DNA of 9,293 bases from Thermoplasmata archaeon (GCA_021790415.1 JAJYDZ010000040.1:1-9293); one strand, 5' to 3'. Positions 1 through 6,251 are shown, counted from the first letter of the stretch. Translations and numbers: made by a program. Notes: a model not told the origin generated them from the sequence alone.

Positions 1-203
1 ATCTATTTCACGAAATAGATATTCTTAGTGAACACTGCGATTCTATTATTTTACTTAAGAATGGAAAACAGTTGATATGGGGAAATCCAAGAGAAATAGT
101 AGATGAAAATATCCTTTCCCAGGCCTTTAGCGTTAACTTTACTAAATATAAAACACCATTTGGAATTAGATTTGAACCCTGCACTCCAACAAATCAAAAA
201 TAA
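1..203 (+). CDS. ABC transporter ATP-binding protein, C-terminal fragment (5' end outside window)
   Basis: Read in the frame beginning at base 3, the first 66 codons are open and end at TAA 201-203. No ATG-initiated call finds this because the start lies before the window. The peptide begins LFHEID, matching the H-loop (switch histidine, third residue) of ABC ATPases. It continues with the CDSIILLKNGK strand-turn and WGNPREIV, which correspond to the usual 'D-I-LL-G-G-P-E' tail of importer ATPases. The following ILSQAFSVNF resembles the C-terminal helix of FecE/BtuD/HmuV-like iron or cobalamin importer ATPases. The protein would hydrolyse ATP on the cytoplasmic face of a membrane transporter, and the substrate cannot be told from this fragment. 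Walker A, the signature motif and Walker B all lie outside the window. It converges on pyruvate kinase with only 27 bp between the stop codons. ABC ATPase is confident; the importer subclass is inference. Confidence 0.85.
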   Translation, partial: LFHEIDILSEHCDSIILLKNGKQLIWGNPREIVDENILSQAFSVNFTKYKTPFGIRFEPCTPTNQK

Positions 204-223
204 ATATGCATTAGAGCAAAAAA
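194..223 (-). terminator. T-tract terminator candidate for pyruvate kinase
   Basis: On the minus strand, a run of six T (218-223) begins seven bases after the pyruvate kinase stop codon. A second run of five T (196-200) follows. Archaeal RNA polymerase can terminate at such T-runs without a hairpin. The placement between convergent genes supports the call, but no hairpin is evident. Confidence 0.45.
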
Positions 224-230
224 CACTATA

Positions 231-1907
231 TCATGAATATATAACCCCTGTTTCTATGTCCACCGAGATTATATTGTCATTTCCAAGCTTCCTGAAGAGA
301 ACTGTACCACTGAGGGTGGTTATATTTAATGCCTTAAGTTTATCCAATTCCTCTCTCTTAAGCTGACTTTCCGTGATGATACCTTTCTTTCCAGCCAATC
401 TACTAAAATCTATCATGTCTTTTATTAAAATTATGTCTCCAGAATAATCGGGAGCTATGGTTAATTTACCCTTTAAGTTTACACCAGAACCAAAGCCTCT
501 TCCAACTACGTCACCAACCGTCATAACCTTTACTTCTGTTGTTCCTCCAAATATCATTTCTGGAATCCCAGAGGTAACGACGATCCTGTTTCCTGTGCTA
601 ATAATTCCACTCTGCCTTATCTGCTCTATGATCTTCTGAATAGTTATATTTTCAGGTGGTTGTGAATCTATGATTACCGGAATAACTCCCCTCAGTAATG
701 TCGTGAAGCCTGCTATCAAGCGGTGAGGGACAGCTGCTACTATCTTCATTGAAGGTCTCACGGCAGAAACCATCCTTGCAGTGTTTCCTGTTCTTGTAAT
801 AACAATTATTGCATCTGATGATACTTCGTCAGATATGACCCTGGTTGCCCTTGATATGGAAAACGTAACTCGATTTCCAAAGTATTCATCCGGCCCGGGG
901 AAATGAATTACTTTCTTTTCCACATATTCAGCAATAGTTGAAAGAGTTTGCACTGCCTGGTTAGGGAACTTTCCAACAGCAGTTTCTTCGGATAGCATAA
1001 GTGCATCGGCATTATCGAGGATTGCATTTGTTATGTCAGAAACTTCTGCCCTGGTTGGGGATTCAGAGCTTACCATTGATTCGAGAATCTGTGTGGCCAC
1101 AATTGTTGGGACCCCATTTTTGTGGGCTGCCATAATAATTTCCTTCTGTGCCATACTTACCTCACTAAGAGGGACTTCTACTCCCAGATCCCCCCTCGCA
1201 ACCATGATTAAATCGGATACTGCAACTATTTCTTTGATGTTGTCAAGAGCACGCTTTGTTTCTATTTTTGCAATGATCTTCATATTTCCTTTCATTTCCA
1301 TTATTATATCATGAAGATCATTTATTTGCCTGGCTGATTGTACAAAAGACATGGCGCAAAATTCAATTTGATTTTTTATGGCAAGTTCAAGAAATTCTTT
1401 ATCCTTTTCCGTAACAGATGCCAACGGGACATATCTTCCAGGAATATTCAACCTTCCCATGTTTTTCAGTGTGCCGGAAGTTAGTGCCACCGTCGTTAGA
1501 ACTCCATCCTTAACTTCGTTTACCTCAAGTTTTATCCTGCCGTCCATTGCAACAAGAAGATCACCCGGTCTTATGACTTCAATGGACTTCTCAAGATTTA
1601 TGGCTATATCCCATGATCGAAATGTTTTATCAGATATTTGGTACTCTTTGCCATTTATGATTGCAATATCTCCATTTTTTGTGAGAATTCTAAGCTCTTC
1701 ACCTTTTAAATCTACCATTATTGAGACTATTTTACCCGTTTCAGATTCTATAGAATTTCGCATAGAAACAATTTTTTCCAGACTCTCCTGAGATGCATGT
1801 GCTGTATTGATCCTAATGCAGTTCATTCCAGATAAGGCAAGAGCTTTTAGAGTTGTATAAGTTTCAATGGACGGCCCATATGTAGCTATAATTTTAGTCA
1901 GTGACAT
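231..1907 (-). CDS. pyk: Pyruvate kinase with degenerate C-terminal PEP-utilising-like domain
   Basis: Converts phosphoenolpyruvate and ADP to pyruvate and ATP in the cytosol, at the end of glycolysis or the Entner-Doudoroff pathway. The 558 residues start MSLTKIIATYGPS, the usual first strand of the family. Signature elements follow in order: R32/N34 (RINTAH), D66-K68-R73 (DLKGEELR), the catalytic Lys and Glu at K214/E216 (IAKIE), ARGDLG at 237-242, catalytic Thr272 in ATQILESM, and PTRAEVSD at 284-291 leading into MLSEETAVGKFP. The regulatory C domain spans roughly 345-465. Residues about 470-558 are an extension not found in PKs of about 470 aa. Its order of motifs (GKL near 480, IITE at 510-513, VDIETGVIY at the end) resembles the PEP-utiliser mobile domain, but the TSH histidine is absent. 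At the monovalent-cation site, the position of the muscle-enzyme Ser is Ala36. There is no Shine-Dalgarno before the ATG, and a hairpin lies 31 bp upstream. Confidence 0.95.
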   Translation of the reverse strand: MSLTKIIATYGPSIETYTTLKALALSGMNCIRINTAHASQESLEKIVSMRNSIESETGKIVSIMVDLKGEELRILTKNGDIAIINGKEYQISDKTFRSWDIAINLEKSIEVIRPGDLLVAMDGRIKLEVNEVKDGVLTTVALTSGTLKNMGRLNIPGRYVPLASVTEKDKEFLELAIKNQIEFCAMSFVQSARQINDLHDIIMEMKGNMKIIAKIETKRALDNIKEIVAVSDLIMVARGDLGVEVPLSEVSMAQKEIIMAAHKNGVPTIVATQILESMVSSESPTRAEVSDITNAILDNADALMLSEETAVGKFPNQAVQTLSTIAEYVEKKVIHFPGPDEYFGNRVTFSISRATRVISDEVSSDAIIVITRTGNTARMVSAVRPSMKIVAAVPHRLIAGFTTLLRGVIPVIIDSQPPENITIQKIIEQIRQSGIISTGNRIVVTSGIPEMIFGGTTEVKVMTVGDVVGRGFGSGVNLKGKLTIAPDYSGDIILIKDMIDFSRLAGKKGIITESQLKREELDKLKALNITTLSGTVLFRKLGNDNIISVDIETGVIYS

Positions 1908-1930
1908 ACTTATCTAAAGAGCACTAAGCC

Positions 1931-1959
1931 TAAAAACAATTAGGTGCATTTCACCTAAT
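1931..1959 (-). terminator. Inverted repeat plus T-tract between the 86-aa gene and pyruvate kinase
   Basis: There are perfect 8-bp arms (ATTAGGTG at 1939-1946, CACCTAAT at 1952-1959) with a 5-base loop. On the minus strand the stem is followed by TTGTTTTTA. The stem overlaps the stop codon of the 86-aa gene and lies upstream of the pyruvate kinase start. The form is that of a terminator or attenuator. As DNA, the palindrome could equally be an operator for a dimeric regulator of pyk. Confidence 0.4.
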
Positions 1960-2215
1960 CAATATACTTCTTTTGCCGAATAGAGTCCTTTTCCACCAAA
2001 TTGGAAAGTTCCTTAAAATTCAAAATTTTATTCCCAGATTTTATTCGACCGAGAAAAAATGTAATGTTCAAAAATATCCAGCTAGCGCTTAATATCATTA
2101 GAACACGAATCCAGAATTTCATTCCCGGAGTCACTAGGGCTGCCAAGGCAACTATGCTAAATAGACCTATTTTAAGTATCTTTTTAGCCTCCTTTGATAC
2201 GTCTGTTTGCGCCAT
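1955..2215 (-). CDS. Small two-helix membrane protein, unknown function
   Basis: I do not recognise this 86-residue protein. A short charged N-terminus (about 1-15, KEAKKILK) leads into two hydrophobic segments, about 16-30 and 33-55. They are separated by a tight Pro-Gly-Met-Lys turn, predicting a helical hairpin in the membrane. A basic/polar tail of about 30 residues (GRIKSGNK and onwards) ends EKDSIRQKKYID. By the positive-inside tendency, both termini would lie in the cytoplasm. The gene has its own TATA box and an AGGAG Shine-Dalgarno 10 bases before the ATG, which supports it as real. It sits between the antiporter and pyruvate kinase on the same strand, and a hairpin overlaps its stop codon. 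An accessory role to neighbouring transporters is only a guess from position. Confidence 0.7.
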   Translation of the reverse strand: MAQTDVSKEAKKILKIGLFSIVALAALVTPGMKFWIRVLMILSASWIFLNITFFLGRIKSGNKILNFKELSNLVEKDSIRQKKYID

Positions 2216-2225
2216 GTAATTTTTT

Positions 2226-2230
2226 CTCCT
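2226..2230 (-). promoter_or_regulatory. Shine-Dalgarno of the 86-aa membrane protein gene
   Basis: Minus strand AGGAG, 10 bases before the ATG at 2215-2213. It matches the anti-SD of archaeal 16S rRNA. The spacing is slightly long. Confidence 0.5.
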
Positions 2231-2251
2231 GTTAAATAAACGGTATCCTAG

Positions 2252-2259
2252 TTATAAAA
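2252..2259 (-). promoter_or_regulatory. TATA box of the 86-aa membrane protein gene
   Basis: Minus strand TTTTATAA is centred about 26 bp upstream of position 2230. That predicts a short leader that just includes the AGGAG site. This is the best promoter-like element in the 275-bp spacer 2216-2490. The rest of that spacer shows no ORF or RNA that I can recognise. Confidence 0.5.
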
Positions 2260-2490
2260 GCTATTGGTTAAACGTCTCTTATTTCATAAATTCCATTGTG
2301 TAATTTATCTATGCAACCCTCATTTGAACTAGAATATGAACAACTATCAATCTAAAATATGCAAAGTAACCGTTTAGAAGTTTCAAGCAATCTTTGAATT
2401 CGCTTCAGATCAATGCACTAATTGAATTGGAGGCATGTCTTAATAACGGGTTTAAATCTAAAGAACTCTTAATCGACAAATCTTCATTGT

Positions 2491-3663
2491 TCAAGTATTT
2501 GCGGTTATTTTCATTTTTCTATCTTCCTTACTCATTAAAGGTGGCATTATGAGAGAAACCATAATTGTTCCTAGAATGGCAATAGAATAGATGTTGTTTG
2601 TTATCAACCCTTCAGAAAGGGCGAATGTGGCAATTATGACCCCTACTGCTCCTCTCCCACCCAAAATGGCAATTGTTGTCCTACCCTTTAAATCCCTTAG
2701 AAATATTTTGCTTGAGAGAAAATTAAGGGACCCCCCTACTGCCACTGTAATAATAACCATACCTAACAACAACCCATAATACTTCTCCGGAGGTATTACT
2801 ACTCCAAGCCCAGCGATAGTGAAGAATATTGGTATAAAGAAACTATCATTAATTCTTGTTAATGTTCTTTTTATGATGCCAATCAATTCGGGACCAATCA
2901 CAACGTCATTTATGATCATCCCGGAGAAGAGGGCACCCAGAATAAAAGTAAATCCAAGCTCTTCGAACACTCTTGAAACAAAGAGACCCCAAACTATTAT
3001 TGACGCAAAGATTAATTGTTCTCCTCTGTCCTTTGCCCTTAGCCTTTCAAAAAAGGCTTTGGATTTCTCCGCATTTCTTCGCATGAACCGATCAAGTAGG
3101 AGCAGCAGAAATATGAATACTATTATGGATATCAGCTTAAAATATATCTCTGATGTGTTGATAAGTGCAGATAAAATTATAAACGCAAGCACATCGGAAA
3201 TTACCACACTGGCAAGAATTCGAATTCCCCCTTCTCTGGAGAGCAAATTATATCTAAGAAGTAAAACCGATACGATGGATATGGATGGTATGGAAATTGA
3301 TAAGGAGAGTATTATGGCATCATTGATCTGAAGATTATATATAAAGACAGAAAATGCAATCATTAGGAGAAAAGGTATCCCAAAACTTCCAGCTGTAAGA
3401 GAAATCGATGATCTAGTATATTTTGTCAATAATTCTGTTGTCACTTCCACTCCAATGAGCAGGACAATGAAAAATAATGATATGTCTGACAGACCAGATA
3501 AAACAGGGCCGGGAGAGATATAATTGAGAATTGCTGGCCCCAGGATAATACCAACTATCATTGCGGCAACCACATTTGGGAATCCCTTTGACTCCATGAT
3601 TTCCCCAACTATTAGGGAAACCGCCAGAATAATGAGGACCTCCGTTATAATATCCATTTTCAT
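2491..3663 (-). CDS. CPA2-family cation/proton antiporter (Kef/NapA type), membrane domain only
   Basis: Predicted to exchange Na+ or K+ for protons across the cytoplasmic membrane. The 390 residues are strongly hydrophobic, with roughly 11-12 membrane helices. Family landmarks appear in order: the first helix with GEIMESKGFPNVVAAMIVG (20-38), ISLFFIVLLIGVEV (61-74), a Ser-rich unwound helix SISIPSISIVS (122-132), the ion-binding helix with S156-D157, the basic cytoplasmic loop about 191-215, GALFSGMIINDV (243-254), FFIPIFFTIAGLGV (275-288), and GGRGAVG with R337. The tail ends soon after LIMPPL (371-376), so the KTN/RCK domain of KefB/KefC is missing. A separate RCK-bearing K+ channel lies 95 bp upstream. 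The usual ND/DD/QD ion-binding pair reads SD here. Start: ATG at 3663 is 26 bp from a TATA-like AAAATATTA with no Shine-Dalgarno, so the mRNA may be leaderless; Met3 is an alternative. Family is confident; ion and stoichiometry are not determined. Confidence 0.9.
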   Translation of the reverse strand: MKMDIITEVLIILAVSLIVGEIMESKGFPNVVAAMIVGIILGPAILNYISPGPVLSGLSDISLFFIVLLIGVEVTTELLTKYTRSSISLTAGSFGIPFLLMIAFSVFIYNLQINDAIILSLSISIPSISIVSVLLLRYNLLSREGGIRILASVVISDVLAFIILSALINTSEIYFKLISIIVFIFLLLLLDRFMRRNAEKSKAFFERLRAKDRGEQLIFASIIVWGLFVSRVFEELGFTFILGALFSGMIINDVVIGPELIGIIKRTLTRINDSFFIPIFFTIAGLGVVIPPEKYYGLLLGMVIITVAVGGSLNFLSSKIFLRDLKGRTTIAILGGRGAVGVIIATFALSEGLITNNIYSIAILGTIMVSLIMPPLMSKEDRKMKITANT

Positions 3664-3684
3664 TCATAGTATGAGATTTTACTC

Positions 3685-3694
3685 TTAATATTTT
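3685..3694 (-). promoter_or_regulatory. TATA-like box of the antiporter gene, with adjacent inverted repeat
   Basis: Minus strand AAAATATTA is centred about 26 bp before the ATG, the spacing expected for a leaderless archaeal transcript. Immediately upstream (3699-3714) is an imperfectly sized but exact 6-bp inverted repeat, AATTCA-ATAA-TGAATT. It could be a regulator site or chance in AT-rich DNA. Confidence 0.4.
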
Positions 3695-3758
3695 GCTCAA
3701 TTCAATAATGAATTTATTCGTAAAATGAAAGTTGAATCATATTATCCAATGGTAGCGA

Positions 3759-4787
3759 TCACACATTTATGGATTGATTGGACTTAAAATTCAATATGAG
3801 AAGAGTTTCACCATTGTATTTTGAATCCCCGGAAGGTCTTGGAAGGATACCCTGCTTCCCAACCACGGCTATTGTCCTTTTATTTTGAGTTTCAACTGAT
3901 TCATATATTTCCCCATATGTTTTTCCAATATCGCTCAATGTTAATTCATTTATCTCAACCTGCCCTTTTGGTTCCAGAATATTTTGAATGAACTTGCCTA
4001 CATTCCCCTCACTTATTGATTTCATTATGAGATAAGAAGAGAGTTTCCCTCTAACTATTATTTCCTGGATACCACCTTTCTGGGCATGGGTTGAATTGCC
4101 TTCATTAATCAGCTCCACAATTATAAAAGCCTGTGGATTCAATCTTTTCACGTTCATTGCGGAAAGAATTGTTTCAGCATCAATGGCATTTGGATTCTTG
4201 CCGCTGGACTTTTCATCGGGGAATATTACAACCCTTTTAGCAGTTATAACTCCTGCTTTTTTTAGGTCTTCTTCCTCTAATGGTGATCCATTAACAAAAT
4301 CCAGTTTATCATTCTCCAAGGGTGGCTTCGAGCTTCCTAGATAAACCACTGATTCTTTCTCCCTGAGAATCGATTCAAGGACATCCTTTCCATTACTACC
4401 ATAATTACAAACTATAACATGATCTCTCATTCTTGTCACCCTTCCTCCTATTCTTTTTAAGATTCTAGTCTCAAGAATCTCCGCTGCTATGGAAACCAAC
4501 AAAAAACTAAAGCTTCCAATGCCGAATATCATTATTATCATGGCATTGAGTTTTCCGTATGTACCGATGATTGTAACGTCACCGTACCCCACTGTGGTTA
4601 TGGTCTGCATTGTCCACCATAGTGATTCAAAGAGAGAGTGGATCCCGGATGATGCAATAGGGTTTTCAATCAAATATTCTGAAATAGTTGAATAAATAAC
4701 TACAAGTATGGATAGGAATGCCGCTCTCCACAAGTTATCCCTCAGCAGTTTCTTGAAATTGTCAAGAAGTGCCGAAATGCTGACCAT
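3759..4787 (-). CDS. MthK-like potassium channel with cytoplasmic RCK (TrkA-N/TrkA-C) domains
   Basis: Forms a K+-selective pore in the cytoplasmic membrane, gated by a cytoplasmic RCK ring. The 342 residues contain TM1 (about 21-40), a pore helix (about 52-64) with WWTMQTI, the selectivity filter TTVGYGD (64-70), and TM2 (about 81-104) with Gly89 and Gly91 as candidate gating hinges. A linker leads to RCK-N from about 121 (DHVIVCNYGSNG, a Rossmann start), then an acidic NPNAIDAETI segment (198-207). The TrkA-C-like domain spans about 265-337. The 2TM + RCK architecture and length match MthK (about 336 aa). By eye, MthK's Ca2+ ligand Glu210 aligns with E225, but Glu212 aligns with Ile227, so Ca2+ gating is doubtful. 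A strong internal Shine-Dalgarno precedes Met120. The promoter is TATA-like with no leader. Its flanks are an antiporter downstream and a CoADR upstream. Family assignment is confident; the gating ligand is unknown. Confidence 0.93.
   Translation of the reverse strand: MVSISALLDNFKKLLRDNLWRAAFLSILVVIYSTISEYLIENPIASSGIHSLFESLWWTMQTITTVGYGDVTIIGTYGKLNAMIIMIFGIGSFSFLLVSIAAEILETRILKRIGGRVTRMRDHVIVCNYGSNGKDVLESILREKESVVYLGSSKPPLENDKLDFVNGSPLEEEDLKKAGVITAKRVVIFPDEKSSGKNPNAIDAETILSAMNVKRLNPQAFIIVELINEGNSTHAQKGGIQEIIVRGKLSSYLIMKSISEGNVGKFIQNILEPKGQVEINELTLSDIGKTYGEIYESVETQNKRTIAVVGKQGILPRPSGDSKYNGETLLILNFKSNQSINV
4428..4449 (-). promoter_or_regulatory. Internal ribosome binding site and start (Met120) within the K+ channel gene
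   Basis: Immediately before Met120 (ATG 4430-4428) the minus strand carries AGGAGG (4449-4444). It then carries GGTGA (4440-4436), five bases from the ATG. Both match segments of the archaeal anti-Shine-Dalgarno. Met120 lies at the junction of the pore module and the RCK domain. In MthK, an internal start at Met107 in the equivalent place yields free RCK subunits that complete the gating ring. Part of the motif is forced by the codons for Gly-Gly-Arg-Val-Thr-Arg, so chance is possible. Confidence 0.5.
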
Positions 4788-4805
4788 TAAGGAGATAGTG
4801 CATAC

Positions 4806-4811
4806 TATAAA
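4806..4811 (-). promoter_or_regulatory. TATA box of the K+ channel gene
   Basis: Minus strand TTTATA lies about 22 bp upstream of the ATG at 4787 in the 125-bp spacer after the CoADR gene. No Shine-Dalgarno is present, so transcription probably starts at or beside the initiation codon. Confidence 0.5.
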
Positions 4812-4912
4812 TTAATTGTTTTGTGCATTGTATTTCTAGAATTAGGTAACGAACTAATTTCATGACTTCATTTTCTTGTGCCATGGAAAATGCTTTAAAT
4901 TGATAATCTCAT

Positions 4913-6220
4913 TTATTTCATTGATTGTGAAGCTGCGATTACTATGGCATCCCAAACTGGCCCAAATGGTGGTGTATACCCAAAATCGGTATAGAATAAA
5001 TCTTCCACCGATAATTTTGCCTGAATGGCAACTGCCACGGAATTCAAACGCCATGCACAATTATCCTTTCCAACTATCTGACATCCCAAGAGTCTTCCCG
5101 TAGATTCTTCATAAACTATTTCTATGAATACTTCTGAGCCTCCTTCATAATAGGCTGCCCTGCTCCATGCTTTGATTGTAGTCTTATTTGCGGTTAGCCC
5201 CTCTTTAATAGCTTCCTCCAATGTTAGTCCGGAAAAACCAACTTCATAGTCAAATATTTTGACAAGGGTAGTACCTATTGAACCTGGAAATATCATTTTA
5301 TTTCCCACTGCATTTGAACCCGCGACCCTGCCCATTTTATTAGAAACCTGAGCAAGAGGGTGCCAAGATTCTTTCCCTGTAACTATATTTTTCGAAGTCG
5401 CGCAATCCCCTGCAGCATAAATATATTCAAAATTTGTCTCCATTTTCTCATTTGTTTTAATTAGTCCTGATTCTGTGAGATTTATGGATGAATTTTTGAG
5501 AAAAGCTGTATTTGGTGAAATTCCTGTTGCAAATATGACAAGCCCTGTTTTATGAGTTCCTTTCGTTGTCGTAACTTTATAACCATCGTTCTCTTTTATT
5601 ATGTCAGTGATCTCTGAATTTAGTTCAACATTGATCTTCTTTTGGAAATCTTTGAGTAATGATTGGGAAATATCTTTGCTTATTTTTGGAAAGAGTGCTG
5701 TGTGATGAGATATTAACATTACGTCGTGACCCCCTTCATTAAAGGAAGAAGCCAGTTCCATTCCAAGAACTCCATCACCTACAATGGTTATTTTCATCTT
5801 CTCATGAATTTTGGCCTTAATTTCTATGCCACTATCCAGAGATCTGATTGCTACGGCTCCTGATTCCCTAAATTTTTCCTCAATTTTGGCGTGAGCACCA
5901 GAGCATATGATCAATCTGTCAAATGCTTCACTTGAGCCGTCAGAAAGGGTAACAAATTTCTTCTCTGCTTCCACGGACCTTACTGATATTCCCGTTTTGA
6001 CAATGATACCTCTCTTCTCTGTAAATTCCTTAACAGGATAATGTATCAGTTTAACATAATCATCGAATTTGCCGCCGAGATAGTATGGCAAACCACATTC
6101 CGCATAAGATACAAAAGTTCCAGAATCATAGACAACAACCTCGGAAGATGGATCTACACGTTTTGCCTTTGATGCAGCAGACATCCCCGCTGCTCCTCCA
6201 CCTATAATTAATATTTTCAT
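4913..6220 (-). CDS. CoA-disulfide reductase-type FAD pyridine-nucleotide disulfide oxidoreductase
   Basis: Probably reduces CoA disulfide (or a related CoA persulfide/polysulfide) with NAD(P)H in the cytosol, keeping the CoASH pool reduced. The 435 residues match the CoADR/NADH-oxidase subfamily length. Features in order: FAD dinucleotide site GGGAAG (7-12), the single redox cysteine Cys42 in YAECGLPYY, the NAD(P)H Rossmann motif VGDGVLG (147-153), FAD contact YAAGDCA (268-274), HPLAQVSNKMGRVAG (287-301), and the dimerisation domain. The latter holds AAYYEGG (355-361) and FGYTPPFGPVWD (413-424), whose tyrosines correspond to those lining the CoADR active site in the partner subunit. There is one active-site Cys, not the CxxxxC pair of glutathione or lipoamide reductases. 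No rhodanese domain is attached. NADH oxidase or persulfide reductase activity cannot be excluded. The ATG has no Shine-Dalgarno, and a weak TATA (AATAATAT, 6251-6244) lies about 27 bp upstream. Confidence 0.9.
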   Translation of the reverse strand: MKILIIGGGAAGMSAASKAKRVDPSSEVVVYDSGTFVSYAECGLPYYLGGKFDDYVKLIHYPVKEFTEKRGIIVKTGISVRSVEAEKKFVTLSDGSSEAFDRLIICSGAHAKIEEKFRESGAVAIRSLDSGIEIKAKIHEKMKITIVGDGVLGMELASSFNEGGHDVMLISHHTALFPKISKDISQSLLKDFQKKINVELNSEITDIIKENDGYKVTTTKGTHKTGLVIFATGISPNTAFLKNSSINLTESGLIKTNEKMETNFEYIYAAGDCATSKNIVTGKESWHPLAQVSNKMGRVAGSNAVGNKMIFPGSIGTTLVKIFDYEVGFSGLTLEEAIKEGLTANKTTIKAWSRAAYYEGGSEVFIEIVYEESTGRLLGCQIVGKDNCAWRLNSVAVAIQAKLSVEDLFYTDFGYTPPFGPVWDAIVIAASQSMK

Positions 6221-6243
6221 TGCATTAAATGTCTTATTTGTTC

Positions 6244-6251
6244 ATATTATT
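6244..6251 (-). promoter_or_regulatory. Weak TATA-like element of the CoA-disulfide reductase gene
   Basis: Minus strand AATAATAT is about 27 bp before the ATG at 6220, in an 80-bp divergent spacer shared with the HAD gene. The spacing suits a leaderless transcript; the sequence itself is only moderately TATA-like. Confidence 0.3.

Noticed and set aside
103..366. An 87-codon plus-strand open frame
   Set aside because: It overlaps the real ABC ATPase end in another frame and runs antisense into pyruvate kinase; its composition is unlike a known protein.
1378..1791. A 137-codon plus-strand open frame antisense to pyruvate kinase
   Set aside because: The opposite frame carries the conserved pyruvate kinase sequence; this is a shadow.
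2216..2490. Searched the longest spacer for a small RNA, tRNA or short gene
   Set aside because: Apart from the TATA box and Shine-Dalgarno of the 86-aa gene, no cloverleaf, long stem or plausible ORF was seen.
2819..3331. A 170-codon plus-strand open frame antisense to the antiporter
   Set aside because: Antisense to conserved membrane helices and with no family features, promoter or Shine-Dalgarno; a shadow of the antiporter codons.
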